A stretch of 30,675 nucleotides of DNA from contig JABVXV010000524.1 in assembly GCA_013365325.1 (NCBI GenBank), forward strand, positions 1 through 30,675, in the 5' to 3' direction. The stretch comes from Dipetalonema caudispina. Its lineage: Eukaryota > Nematoda > Chromadorea > Rhabditida > Onchocercidae. Under the pieces are notes generated by a model that had not been told where the DNA came from, made no database searches, and was given only the letters and a program-made list of their open reading frames with translations. Shown piece by piece: positions 1-11,972 of the stretch (positions are counted from its first letter, which is position 1; every line of letters begins with the position of its first letter). Both the position numbers and the translations under genes were made by a program.

Positions 1-106
<106 letters not shown>

Positions 107-129
107 CAATTATTATTATTACCGCCTAC

Positions 130-3100
130 CTTGGCCTACAAGTAACATATTGTTCAAACAATGATTTCAGGATTGGTTCAGTAACTAATTCAAATGGAAC
201 ATATCCGGAACGATCACGAATTTGCGGATCCGCTCCCTGAGCTATAAGAAAGCACATTACCGCAATAGGCCATTGTGGACGAAAAGCTGATGCAAGTTCC
301 TCCAAACGCTGAAAAAAAATTATTATTCCTTAATTTTAATTTCAAAAAAAAAAAAAACTTGTAAATTTCAATTTTTTAAAAAATTAAAGGAAATTAATAC
401 CAATAATATTGACTGAAGTTAAAATATATTCAATTTAGCTTCTTTCCTCACTTATATCAGCTATTCAAAAAATATAGCAGTTAATATGATTAGTTGTACT
501 TTTCCTGTTTTCTTGAATCATTCAGTTAAATTTTTTAATAATTTAAATTAATAAATTAGGTACCATATTTGATTTCTTCATTTGTAATACAGCTTGCATT
601 TTATTACTATTTATTGCAGCTTGTCCTTGAGTTGCTTGAGCAGCTAAATGTAATGCTGTCATACCATCACAATCTCGTGTATTTAGTGGTACACCCAAAG
701 ATACGAGTAACTGAAAATATTTGAAATAATTACAGAATTCTCTTCATGATATTGTCTCATGACTTTTGTTGAAAATTTCAATTTTAAACCAACTCGAAAT
801 TATATATTTTAAAACTTCGAATTAATTTCAATCCAAAATTTGAAAATATATTTTAATTATTCTTTGTTTTTTTAACTTTATTTTGATAATCAATTTTGCT
901 TCACTTTTTTTTTTTTTGTCTCATAAATATTTTTTCAAATTACTATTGTTGTTCTAATATGGAATGAATTTTGCTATGAAATCAGCATACATTTCGATAT
1001 TTTTAGGTAATATTTAATGAATTACTTGAATACAGGAAAGACGTTGCATATCTTTATCAGCGTTACCATCCCAACGTTCCACAGCAAAATGTAATGCTGT
1101 TCGGTTAGCTTTAGTTGTTTTCTTTACATCAGAAGAATGCTAAAAATAAAACAGCAAAAAAAAAAAAAAAAAAACAAAAAAGAAACAAAAATTTTTTAAA
1201 TTATTAAGAATTAAAATTAATAAATGAAAATAATATTATATCATTCCTTTTTTTTTCACTCAACTTTCTCTTTTTTCAAATACTAAAAATGAATCAAAAC
1301 AAAATTCTGAGACAAAAAATTTTCTTAAATAATTCAAATTTTAATTTTACTTTAAGAATAATTTCTAATACGTTAATATGACCATATGCAGCAGCAAGAT
1401 GCAATGGTAACAACGAATAACAGCCATCTGATACAAGAAGTGTTGGTTTCATACGAATCATCGATTCTACTACTCTATAAAAGATTATTTGAATTCAGTG
1501 AAGTTTACTGAAATGAAATTGACAAAGTTTCCTAAAGTAGGCAGGAAAAAAGTTGAAATTTGAATCAAAAAAAAAAATGATACGTTGTCATTTGATTTCA
1601 TACAAATAAACAATTCTACTGATTTTATAAAAAAATTGCTTAGATTTAATTAAGCAAAATGTAATGGATTTGACAAAATTACTTAAATTATCCATGAAAA
1701 AATTTAAAATTTAAGCCAAAAAAATGTTTATTTTACATTTACACCTTCCTTTTCTATGCATTTGTTTTAATTATTATTTCTTATATTATACCATTTGTCA
1801 TTGTATAAAAAGAACATAAAACAAAAATGAACGGAACCTAAATTTAGTTTTATCTTAATCAATTTTTAACGAAATATATGAAAAGAACTACTATCAATTT
1901 CTTTTTTTTTTAAATAAATTTAAGTTATTTTTGTTTTTTTTTTGTAAATTTTTAAAAGATACTCTTGTTGATTAGCGATAATTGCAAGTTGTAGCGCAGT
2001 TAATCCATCATTATTCATTATCAGTTGATCAATTTTAACATTTGATAATAAACGATGAAGCATTGCGCCCCGAATTGGCATATCTTCCATTGCAGATAGT
2101 ACATGAAGTGGTGTATTACCATCATTATCCTTAATTTTTTACCTTCTTATCACTTCTTTTTTTTTTTTTTTAACCAACGAATATAAAATACTTTTGATGT
2201 TTGTTTTGTTGAGACGAAAATTTTTTGTTAAAATTTACTTAATATTTCGAAACGAAAACAAAAACAGCAACAGATTAATTAATTTTTAATCAAAAATTGT
2301 CAAAAAATTGAAAAAATTAAAAGCGTGAAGGCAAAAAAGTGTCAAAGTAAAAGTTTTTTTTAGCATAATTTTAAAATATGCAAAAGTTTGGTAAGTAATT
2401 TTGCTAAATAAAACAAGCAAATAATTATTTGCTTTAGGTTAAAATTAAAATTTAACACCTGATAGTGAAACCACCTGTATATTTGGATCAATTGTAGGTG
2501 CATTTAAAAGTCGATCAAGACAAGATAAATGACCACTCAAAATTGAACAATGCAAAGCTGTTTCACCTTTGAAGTTTTGCCAATTAATAACATCAGCCAA
2601 AAATATCATCAAACCTTCGATAATTTGTTTATGACCTCTAGAAAGTATTGATGTAAAAATTTAGTTGAAAAGAAAAGTTCAAAGAAATTTCAAACTTCCC
2701 AACTGATGAATAATTAATATATGTATAATAACATTTTCAAAAATTTTAATCAATTTTTTTTATTTTTTCAACAGAAAATTTAAAAAAATTAAGATAGTTT
2801 TTTGTAGATACGTTATTAATATATTTATTCATTAATTAATTGGATGATAGCAGACGAAATTTACTTACCTTTTAGCAGCTATATGATATAGACAATTGCC
2901 TTCCGGATCAGTAACATTTTTTTCGGCACCCATACATAGTAATACTACTACAGCTGACCAAAGGCCTAAGTCAACGGCTAACATCAAAACTGTTTGTCCA
3001 TCAATGGCAGCATTTTTCTTCAAATTAATACCATAATTTTGCTTTTTATCATAATAATATAATATATTAAATAATGTAAGGCTAAGGGAAAAAGTGTAAA

Positions 3101-4416
3101 TTCAGAATTGATAGAAAAAAATTGACGAATTAAAAAATTTACCAACCAATTCTGGGTAGTAATAAAGTGTTAGATGGAATTGTTTCTCATCACCGGTTTC
3201 TGCCCAATAACGTAGTGCTTCCATGATATCGGTTGCATTTGGTACCATTGATACTACACCAAATACGACACGTTCCGGAGTACGATTTATATTTGCCAAA
3301 TGCGTTGGAAGGTTCCGGTCATGCATTAAGGTTGACAAATTTCGACCTAATCATAAAAAATCACTAATTAAAATAGGATTTATGCTTAAGCAAAATTTTT
3401 TGTTCAATTCATTTGATATTTGTAAAAATACCAGTTAATTAAAAAAAAAAACAAAAGAAAAAACAGTAAAGAGTTAATTACTTCAAAATCAACGATTGAT
3501 TAAATTTAGAAAAATAAATTAGAAAGATTTGTTTTATAATTATTTTAAAAAAAAAAGATTTTGTTTTGGCTTATTGATAAACTCAATTTTTAACTCTTTA
3601 TCAACCTTACTCGTAAATAAAATATTATTGAAAAATTTCATTACCTGAATATATCGGTAAAATAACATCATTTAAATTCTCCGATTGTTTCCAAATGAAC
3701 GATTCGGCATGTGGTAATCGTAATGCAAACGTTTCCTCATCTAAAACACGAATTGATACCATTGTTGCTTTGTTGAAATCCTGAAAATGATAATTCTATA
3801 GAGAAATTAGAAGTGAATTTTCCTTGCATTTATTTTTAACATTGCTATTATTTAATTGTTATTGTATTATATGTAAATTTTACATCATGATACAAGTAAA
3901 ATCATATAGATTTGAAATGATCTGATTAGAATTTAATAAAGTAATCCTTGAAACCTTATTTCGAATCATAATTGCTCGATCACCATCTAACATACAAATA
4001 TTTTGTGCTAACAGTACAGTTTTTGGATGCCATGAATATGTTGCTTCAACTACGGTATTTCGTCCAATTTCCAATTGATTCTTTCCATCTTGATTATTTG
4101 TTGTAATTGTTGTTGTACCTTCGGATGTTCCCCAACTAAATATTGTAACTTGAATGGATTCCATTGCAACATCTTTTACAATACCAACTTTACCAATATA
4201 CTGAAATTATACAATATAAATTCAAATTAAATTATCAAAATAAAAATTTACATTCCTTTTTTTTCCATTTTATATACATTTTTTTTGCCTAAATTTTTAT
4301 TTTTAAAATCTTACGGTAGCCATACGTGAACTCCAAGCTAATTGATTGTAACCATGTAAGCGTTCATAGAATGAAAAATCATGATACGCAATACGAACTC
4401 GATCACCTTGCTGCAT
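130..4416 (-). CDS. mib-1: Mind bomb-like E3 ubiquitin ligase, SH3-repeat and ankyrin part (3' end outside window)
   Basis: Mind bomb proteins are cytoplasmic RING E3 ligases that ubiquitinate Notch ligands (Delta, Serrate) for endocytosis. I join eleven exons in phase: 4416-4315, 4200-3955, 3780-3645, 3346-3147, 3041-2869, 2637-2475, 2129-1963, 1474-1351, 1139-1026, 710-564 and 308-130, giving 583 codons. Residues 1 to about 150 resemble the Mind bomb SH3-type repeats: GDRVRIAYHDF, IGKVGIV, YSWHP and GDRAIMIRNK. Residues about 230-570 are ankyrin repeats (DGQTVLMLAVD, KGETALHCSIL, DGNTPLHVL, LPLHLAAAYGH, DGMTALHLAAQ). The last exon (IAVMCFLIAQGADPQIRD) matches the segment just before the RING fingers in Mind bomb proteins, so the RINGs should lie left of position 1. 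The start at 4416 is the first ATG after an acceptor at 4446-4447. No MIB/HERC2 or ZZ domain is visible upstream, so the true N-terminus may be missed. An SH3-ankyrin protein other than Mind bomb is the alternative. Confidence 0.78.
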
Positions 4417-4445
4417 TTCAAATATGATTTATAGAATATTAAATC

Positions 4446-4447
4446 CT
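4446..4447 (-). promoter_or_regulatory. Probable spliced-leader (trans-splice) acceptor of the Mind bomb-like gene
   Basis: On the minus strand TTTCATTTTAG ends here, 29 bases before the ATG at 4416. No coding frame continues through it into the start, since a TAA lies in frame upstream of the ATG. This suits trans-splicing or a non-coding first exon. A competing acceptor (ATGCAG) overlaps the start codon itself. Confidence 0.45.
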
Positions 4448-5467
4448 AAAATGAAACAAAAAGTCAAAAAATAAAAAGTACTCACGTATATACGATTTTC
4501 TAACAAATTATCAATTGATCAAAATTGAAATTAAATTATTAAAATAAAAATTTCAAAATTATCATGACAACTTTCAAAAATTGAAGCTTCAAAAAATTGT
4601 CATACTTTCTTTTTTATATTTTACTGAAGTTAAATAACATAGTTACAATTCCAATTAACTGCTTTCCCATGCCGGAGCTACTTTAATTGATTTTTACTTA
4701 ATAGATTCCTGTTAGTAATCATTTTAAGTTACTCTAATTAGTTTTTCAACAAATATGCAAACAAGAATTTCATGTTTTCTTACATGTTAATTGACCTATT
4801 GTAGTAAAAATCCATTTTAAAATTGAAAAATTTCATCTTTCCATTTGAATTATTAGCAGTGCAATAACTTCTTCGAAAAGGATCAAAAAATAATTTCAAT
4901 AAATTTTTCGAACTTGATAAAACTTGATTCAAATTGAAAGAATTGATTACTGGTAAACAAATTTTTCGTCAATAAATTATGACATCTTTCAGCAATAAAA
5001 AAAAAAAAGGTTTTCTGGAAGTCTTAAAGTGTTCTTCTACAGCTTCTCGTCATTCCATAATAACTGACCGATAAGATGAAAAATTTTATAATGGAAAAAT
5101 TGTTCAAAATCTGAATAAATTTTCCATGCAAATAATAATTCTGTGCGAAAAGTAAAATTAAGTAAAATGAAAAATTTGCATAAAAAAATTAAGGTGGAAA
5201 CATGAGCATACTTAAAAATTTGCATAAAAATATGACAAAACTTGTCAAAAATCAATAAAAAATAATTTCAGTCTTGGTGTGTTTCTGTACGGTTAGCGGT
5301 TGTTTCTCCTCAATTTGGTTAATACCAAATAGATATACGTGTTTAAAGTTTTGAAAATTTTGTCAAATTTTTTAAAGTTTAAGTTTCTTTCGAATTTCCC
5401 CTAAATTTAATTTAAGATTATAGTAGAGTTTATCATTTTCAAAATTTTATTAGTATTTTAAAGAGTC
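4448..5467. other. Divergent intergenic region
   Basis: This stretch separates the start regions of two divergently transcribed genes and is AT-rich throughout. A good minus-strand donor (GTGAGT, 4486-4481) follows a short open stretch (LLENRIY), which may mark a non-coding or very small upstream exon of the Mind bomb-like gene. I see no MIB/HERC2 or ZZ coding sequence. The 72-codon minus-strand ORF at 5037-5255 is low-complexity Phe/Ile/Lys sequence and does not look real. Confidence 0.6.
5126..5225. promoter_or_regulatory. Cluster of three POU-type octamers in the divergent promoter region
   Basis: ATGCAAAT occurs at 5126-5133, and its reverse complement ATTTGCAT at 5174-5181 and 5218-5225. 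The spacings are about 48 and 44 bases. This octamer is the classic binding site of POU homeodomain factors. The cluster lies 250-350 bases upstream of the AT-hook-like gene and 700-800 bases upstream of the Mind bomb-like start, so it could serve either gene. Chance in AT-rich DNA is possible. Confidence 0.35.
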
Positions 5468-5469
5468 AG
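5468..5469 (+). promoter_or_regulatory. Probable spliced-leader acceptor of the AT-hook-like gene
   Basis: AGAGTCAG ends four bases before the ATG at 5474. The pyrimidine tract upstream is weak, so the real acceptor could be another AG nearby. Confidence 0.35.
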
Positions 5470-5473
5470 AAAA

Positions 5474-8400
5474 ATGGACGTATGTGATGAAAGCGATGAT
5501 ACGCAATCAAATAACGACGATGAGATCATCGATACTTCGGATGATGATAGCTTAACGACGCAAGAAATTTCTCGAGTTCGACTATTCATCCTATTTTATC
5601 ATTTTGAAATTAAATTTCAATCACAATCTAAACACCCAAAATTTTATCAAATTTCTGCTACTATTCGATTGTTTCCTTAAAGTTTTAGTAGCATCTTACG
5701 TTGAAATCAAAATTGAAATGTATGTTAACATGAATTAAGATAATGATAAGTAAAATAAATTAATTTATTAGATAATTCTTTTTTTTTGCAATTATTATTG
5801 TAAAATTTATCACTCATATTTAACTAATATTTGGTATCATTAATAATTAGATAAGGTTGGAAATTTAATATTACTAATCGTATTGTTCATTAAATTCCTA
5901 TATTTTTATATTTTTATGGGCTTTATGAAAAGTTCTTATAGCTTTTTATTATTGACTAAAAATTATTAATTTCAATAAAAATTTTATAAATTTCATGCAA
6001 TTTTAATCGTTCAAACATTTTTTAATTTTCAATTTTTATTTAAGGGAAAAAAATTTTTGATGTTGATTTAAAAGAATGAATTTTTGTCTGAATTATAATC
6101 AATCATCTTTTTTTATTTTTCTTTTTTCCTAACAATTCAGGATCAAACATTTTCAACAGCAGCAACTTTTGCAACATCAGAATCGAATAACTCATCACCA
6201 AACTATCCGGCACCATATCCCAATCCAGTTAATGTAAATTACCTTTGGTTAATGAATCGTAACTTTTTAAATATTATTTAATAATACCTTTTTTTTTTCC
6301 TTTTAAATTTATCTGGCAATATTTTTTCCTTTCTTTTCTTTTTTTTTGTAAAAAAGTTTTTAGCTGACGATATATCCACCAATGAACGGTTTAAATATCA
6401 ATCCAGTCTTTTACACCGATACTCAATCGTCTGCACATATCGCTGATGATCGTAACGTAGCCAACTATGAGGAAGTTTCAACCCATCCTTATTCATATCC
6501 TCCACCACCTATATCGATTTCATTATTTTCCGAAATACAACGTCCACCAGTACCAACTCATGACGGTTAGTACTAATTATTCATGATTTAAATGAGCTCA
6601 TAATATTGAAGAATGATAAATTATTGATTGACACTTGATTTCTACGGAACAAAATTGATTTTACTATATGAAAAAAAAAAAAAGAGATTCGCTAATTCAA
6701 GTATCAATTTTACATTTTTTTTTAACATTTACTGCAAGTATTATGTTGTTTAATTACAGGTCTTCAATATCCACCACCATCATCAGTTACACCATTATCC
6801 ACTTATCCGGTTAACGATAACATGCCTCCTCCGTTTATAGCACCAGTATTACCGATTCCGTCTCCCGATACTACAAACAATAATCCACCTGAACCACAGC
6901 AAACAATCACTGTAACACAGGAAGCTTTAAATGGTAACAATAATTCGTATCATTTCTATTATTGTAGCACATCAGAGAATTTCTTGTATCTATTGAAATT
7001 TCAAAAGCATTACATATGATAAACAAATTCGGGAAAAGTAATCAAATTTGAAATTTTCATCAATCATTTGCAATATGACCAATTTTTAGTATAATTATCA
7101 ATTGAACGTAACAAGGTAAACTTCTATAATTAATCTGTAACTGTAATTAGTGTCTGGTATCGCTTCACATTTCATAGTTTCATTTCTTAAAATTATATAG
7201 TAACTGAAATTACTAAAAAAAAATTTATAATTATAAATTTTAATTACTTTTTATTTCTTTTTTTTTTTTAATAGGTGAACCAGTGCAGAATGTTAAAAAA
7301 AGAGGTCGTAAACGTTTAAGTGATAATGCTACTCGAGGAAAAGAAGCGGCGAATATTATGTCCGAAGATTCGATTCCGAAGAAACGTGGTAGAAAACGTA
7401 AGGATAGCAATGATGGTGTTGGAGGAAAAACAAATGATGCTTCACAAGGGGTAAATAAAATTTGATGCAAATTTATGTAAATAAAAAAGAATTTCTGACT
7501 GAGTGAAAAAAAAAAAAATTAGGAAACGAGAAGCATAATATTTAGCATAGAGAAATGAATTAAATTAGATGAAATCGTACAAAAATGATTATTCCATTTT
7601 TATCAATTTATTGATTGACGTGAAATATAATTTAGACTAAGAAATAGGCGAACATTTTAGTTTGTTTTGAATTCCCAAGGCTAACTAATATATATTTGCT
7701 ATTATATTTTCCAAAGATAATGATTATAAAATTTATGTGTATTTTTAGAAGATATTTATTGATTACAATTAGCCAAATTATAATTAATAAATTTTTGGTA
7801 TGGTATATTGGCTAGGTATTAAATATGATTTGTCACGGTGGCAAGTAAATATTCTGCTACTAATCCACCGATACATATTCTGGAAATTTTCACACAATAA
7901 TTTCTTTTTTGTTATCAAAATTTAAAAAGTAAAAAACGAAATCAATAATTCATATCTTTCATCATTACAGCACAAAATAATCAAACTTATGTTATTTTTC
8001 AAATTTCAATCACTTCGCGAATAGTGTTACAATGATATCTTTAAGAATTCTCATCAATCGATCAATGATGCCAACTTGGAAAACAGTAAAACGAATGTTG
8101 ATGAAGCTCAAAGTGATTAAATTTTATCTATTTCAAATTTTCATTTCCAACATTTCTAATAATATCGATGTAATGCATAGGATGTTTGTTTGAAATTTAA
8201 CTGTTCGTATTATCTAATCCTTAAAATGCTCCATTTTAATTATTCATGCTTGCTTGCTGTTATAACAAATCATTTCATTAGGATGCATATGATCGTTAAA
8301 ATTTTTATTTCATTTAATACCATCTTGCAAATAATTACATTCACCAAAAATAGTAAATAAACCTTGCAGAGCAAAATTCTGAAATATCAATTCAATCACT

Positions 8401-10079
8401 AAATGCAATCACAGATGTAAAAAATATCGATGAGATAAAGGAAGAGAAGAAGAAAAAAAAGCGTTCCCGTAAGAAAACCGAAATAAAATCTAATGAAACT
8501 ATCAATGTTGCATCAGAAGATACGGTCAGTTATGAAATTCAAAAAAAAAAAAAAAAAAAAGAGGAAAATCAATAGTTTCCATGGTTTAATATTATTTAGT
8601 GTCAAAAAGTTCAAGATTTGCAACAATTCTATACAATTTGGCATTAAAATAGTTTTTTTTTCTTCTTTTTTTTTTAAAAAAAAAGACAAGCTATTTCGAT
8701 TTTTATTTGAACATAAAATCATACGATAAGATATAAATTATCTGTTTTAATTTTAGAAAAGACATAGTTTAACAACCGGAAAGCCATCAGCTACAAAAAA
8801 GCAATCCATAGAAGAATTGTTATCTAACCAGAAAAATCGTATGGCATTTCCGGTATAATATTTTAAAATTATGATGCTTAAATTTTTTAAAAACTTCCAT
8901 TCTTTTTTAAATCAAACATTTTGATTTCCTAATTTGCTCAAACAAGTTACTAGCAATTATCATTCCATAAACGTTTTCTTTACCCGCAAAAATTATTTAG
9001 GAATAAATGTTATTTCAGAAAGGTACCTTCCTGATCCGTTATTCCGATTTGGAAACACTGGAGAGTGATCAAGTTTGGTGTGTAGACAATCATCATATGT
9101 TGCTAAAATATCGCCTTTCTTCACATATCGAAGGGCAACGCAGACTCTATTTGAAGTCTCAACCTGAACGGGTAAATACGAATGATTAAAATTCGAAATT
9201 TGACATAGCAAACTATGTAAGTAATTAAAATGGAAAATATGACAGAGCAAGATTTGAATATAATTGAAATAGTTCAAGCGGGGGAGGGCAAAAATTTGTG
9301 GCAAGAATTCAGATAGACCTGTTAATGTAATCAATCTCGATAATGTTTAGCTCGTGATATTTTAGTTCATTGGTTGGAAATGCGAGGAACCATGGCATTT
9401 TTATGAGTTAACGGTTCTTGAACGTGATCGTGATGGTAGCAAAGTACTGATACTGTATCCAGATGCTAAACAATTGGCAGAATGTCGTGAAAAAGCGAAG
9501 CGACAGAAACAAATTGCGGAAGAAATAAAACGAGGCTTGGGTACTTCATATAATTCCGGTGGTATTAAACAAGGTCCTGATGAAACAGGAGAGAATCCGA
9601 TAATACAAAAGGATAGCAATTTAATGGTACTTGAGGATATTTCAGTATTATTAACTAATTGAAATAAGAAAAGGATAAATGAAAAATAACAGAACAGGAA
9701 AAGTATATTTTTCCATTATCTTTGCCATTGGCACAAATTTAATGGAAATTAACTAAATATTTGACCAAAACAAATGAATTAATCATTTAATTAATAAAAG
9801 AAAATTATTTGTGTAACTGTAATGCAAAAGAAAGCAGAAAAATAAGACGATAAACAGTTAAATTTTTCAAAATTTTAGGATATTGAAGACGAACGTTTGC
9901 AACAACAGGAGAATATTGAAGTTCAGATGGTTGATGAAGCAGCAAACGCAATCGAACGTTTTATTCTTATTCCGGATAATGATTATACTGAAACAGATGA
10001 TGAGAATATGACAGAAACGGTTTTTGTCGAAAATCCTACCGAAGAACATATGATTATTACGGAAGAAGATAATAAATAA
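5474..10079 (+). CDS. Nuclear-type protein with AT-hook-like motifs and an unrecognised conserved region
   Basis: I do not recognise the family. Ten exons join in phase: 5474-5575, 6141-6233, 6364-6565, 6760-6933, 7275-7450, 8372-8524, 8757-8852, 9019-9171, 9366-9626 and 9879-10079, giving 536 residues and stop. The order is an acidic Ser/Asp-rich start (1-34); a Pro/Asn/Thr-rich region with PPPP and YPPP runs (35-190); two KKRGRKR motifs at about 198-204 and 226-232, which resemble AT-hooks but have RGRK instead of RGRP and could equally be nuclear localisation signals; a lysine-rich patch (about 275-284); a compact Trp- and Tyr-containing region (333 to about 425: KGTFLIRYSDLE, DQVWCVDN, IGWKCEEPWHFYELTVLERD); a charged helix (AECREKAKRQKQIAEEIKR); and a very acidic tail ending EEDNK. 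DNA or chromatin association is inferred from composition only. Exon 9 could end at 9644 instead (six more residues, same phase), or read through to a stop at 9661. The gene is divergent from the Mind bomb-like gene. Confidence 0.8.
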
Positions 10080-11966
10080 TAATATCAATTTTTTTATTCG
10101 TAATTATTCGCATATCTTTTTTCTTATTCCCTAATTGTTTCATTATTTTCATTTCTCTGCATTATCGAATGTTTTCGAATTATTAAAAAATTGATTTTTT
10201 TTTTTTTTTTTTTTTGAATCTGACAACGTACATTCTTATTTTATACTTTTAAATTACAATGCAACAGCAAGGCGAAAAGATAATAGATATGTGATATAAT
10301 TTTAAAATTTGATTCTTATTATCAAATATATTTTGATTCAAAAAGAAATCAAAAAGTCATTTAGAAGCATTCTAAATTTGATACAATATGACGCTGCTTA
10401 TTTAAATATTTTCTCAGTTTCTTATCTATTTTTGTTGCTGTATTACAATTCAAAAAACGCTAGATAATTAATTTTATTTCAAATAAAAATTCTTATTGAT
10501 AACAGGATGATATCATTATTGGTACTGATGTGAAATGCAGGAAAATCGTGTAATCAGTGCGACATATCAATTTGGGTAAAACGTTAGCTGTAGGCTTAGG
10601 TTCTTCAGAATTTCTTTTTGAATTAGGTTAGATTGAAGCAAAGTGATGATCAGTTTTGTCCTTACAGAAGTTTAATAAGACTTAAATCGATCGATAGCAT
10701 TTATCCTGCCCCAAAAAACTATTATTTAACAGCGTATCCTTACAACTGTGATATCTTTTCAAATTTCTTAACCTTGTCAGTAGGAAGAGATAGGAAATCA
10801 CGGCAACGTAGAATTATGTAGATTTACTCTTTTTAAGTTTATTGAAATGATATCAATGTTGATCTGAAAACATTTAGGTTGCTTACTATTCGATTTATCT
10901 TTTCAAAGGTTTCGTAGCTTTTTAGGACTATCACCTATCAATTTTTTTTTTCACTTTCTTAATTCTTTTTCACATTATTGCCTAATTTATCGTATCTGAT
11001 AAATGAGAAAATATTTCATCTTTAAGAGTATGACGTTTTCCATATTAATTAAAAACGATTTTTTTTTCCCACATTAACTTACCAATTTAACGTCCAACCT
11101 ACATTCAAATATCTGTTCAATTGACTCATGTTATGATGCAGTATATTGTATGAAATGATACAGTATCATATCCTATAGTATAAAATGAGATGATATGGTA
11201 TAATAAAATATGATAGGATATAACATAACTCAATAAATTTATCATATAGCATTTCAACTAGTATTATTATTTCGTAACAGCAAAAAATTCTGACTATTTG
11301 GTGACAATTCATATTGCATAATGCGACAGCAATTGTTTTATTGGATTATATGGTACGGATTATTTTATTCCAGTATATGATGATTATTTTATTGTATTAT
11401 ATTAACAATATGGCAGCAATTGTTTTATTGGATTATATGGTACGGATTATTTTATTCCAGTATATGATGATTATTTTATTGTATTGTATTAAACGGATTA
11501 TTTAATTTTATCATATGACCAATGATTATTTTGTTGTATTATATAACACGGATTATTTTTTAGTATACCACAATATTATACATATTTGATTCCGGTTTAT
11601 TTCGATCTGGCAAAAATGTTGGTTTTGGGAATTTTTAAATTTTTCTTCATCAACTATCAGAAATTTGTTGCTATCGATTAATTAAATTGTAAAACTTTTA
11701 ATGAGTTTCATCTCTTTTCTCTAAAAATAATCTAACAAATTTTTGATATATAATAAAGTTTAATCATCCTTGTGCTTTTCCAGATAAGAAAAAGTAAGAC
11801 AAAAATTATACAATAAGTATATTAATTGAAATTTTTTTTCCAGATATTAACCAACTATCTTCGATTCTCTCATTCAATTCAAATTTAATTCGTATACATA
11901 GATGTATATTTTTTTAAAAATTTATTTATTTTATTTTTTTGAAATCAAATTTTTTTCTTTTTTCAT
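10080..11966. other. Intergenic region between the AT-hook-like and small secreted-protein genes
   Basis: No convincing gene is visible. An AATAAA at 10071-10076 overlaps the last codons of the upstream gene. The stretch 10500-10830 is slightly less AT-rich and holds a 62-codon plus-strand ORF (10633-10821) without recognisable motifs. From about 11130 to 11580 the DNA is a degenerate AT-rich repeat block, described separately. Confidence 0.6.
11327..11500 (+). repeat. 87-bp tandem duplication inside a degenerate AT-rich repeat block
   Basis: Two near-identical 87-bp units run from 11327 to 11413 and 11414 to 11500; both begin CAGCAATTGTTTTATTGG. Decayed relatives (ACGGATTATTT and TATATGGTA motifs) extend over about 11150-11580. 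Because 87 is a multiple of three, the duplication creates a 63-codon repetitive ORF (11314-11505), which is probably not a gene. Confidence 0.85.
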
Positions 11967-11968
11967 AG
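11967..11968 (+). promoter_or_regulatory. Probable spliced-leader acceptor of the small secreted-protein gene
   Basis: A long T/C tract followed by CATAG ends four bases before the ATG at 11973. Acceptors this close to a start codon are typical of spliced-leader addition in nematodes. Confidence 0.5.
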
Positions 11969-11972
11969 GATT

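Noticed and set aside
5474..5680. Single-exon 68-residue acidic protein.
   Set aside because: Only the first 34 codons are exon 1 of the AT-hook-like gene; the rest reads into intron.
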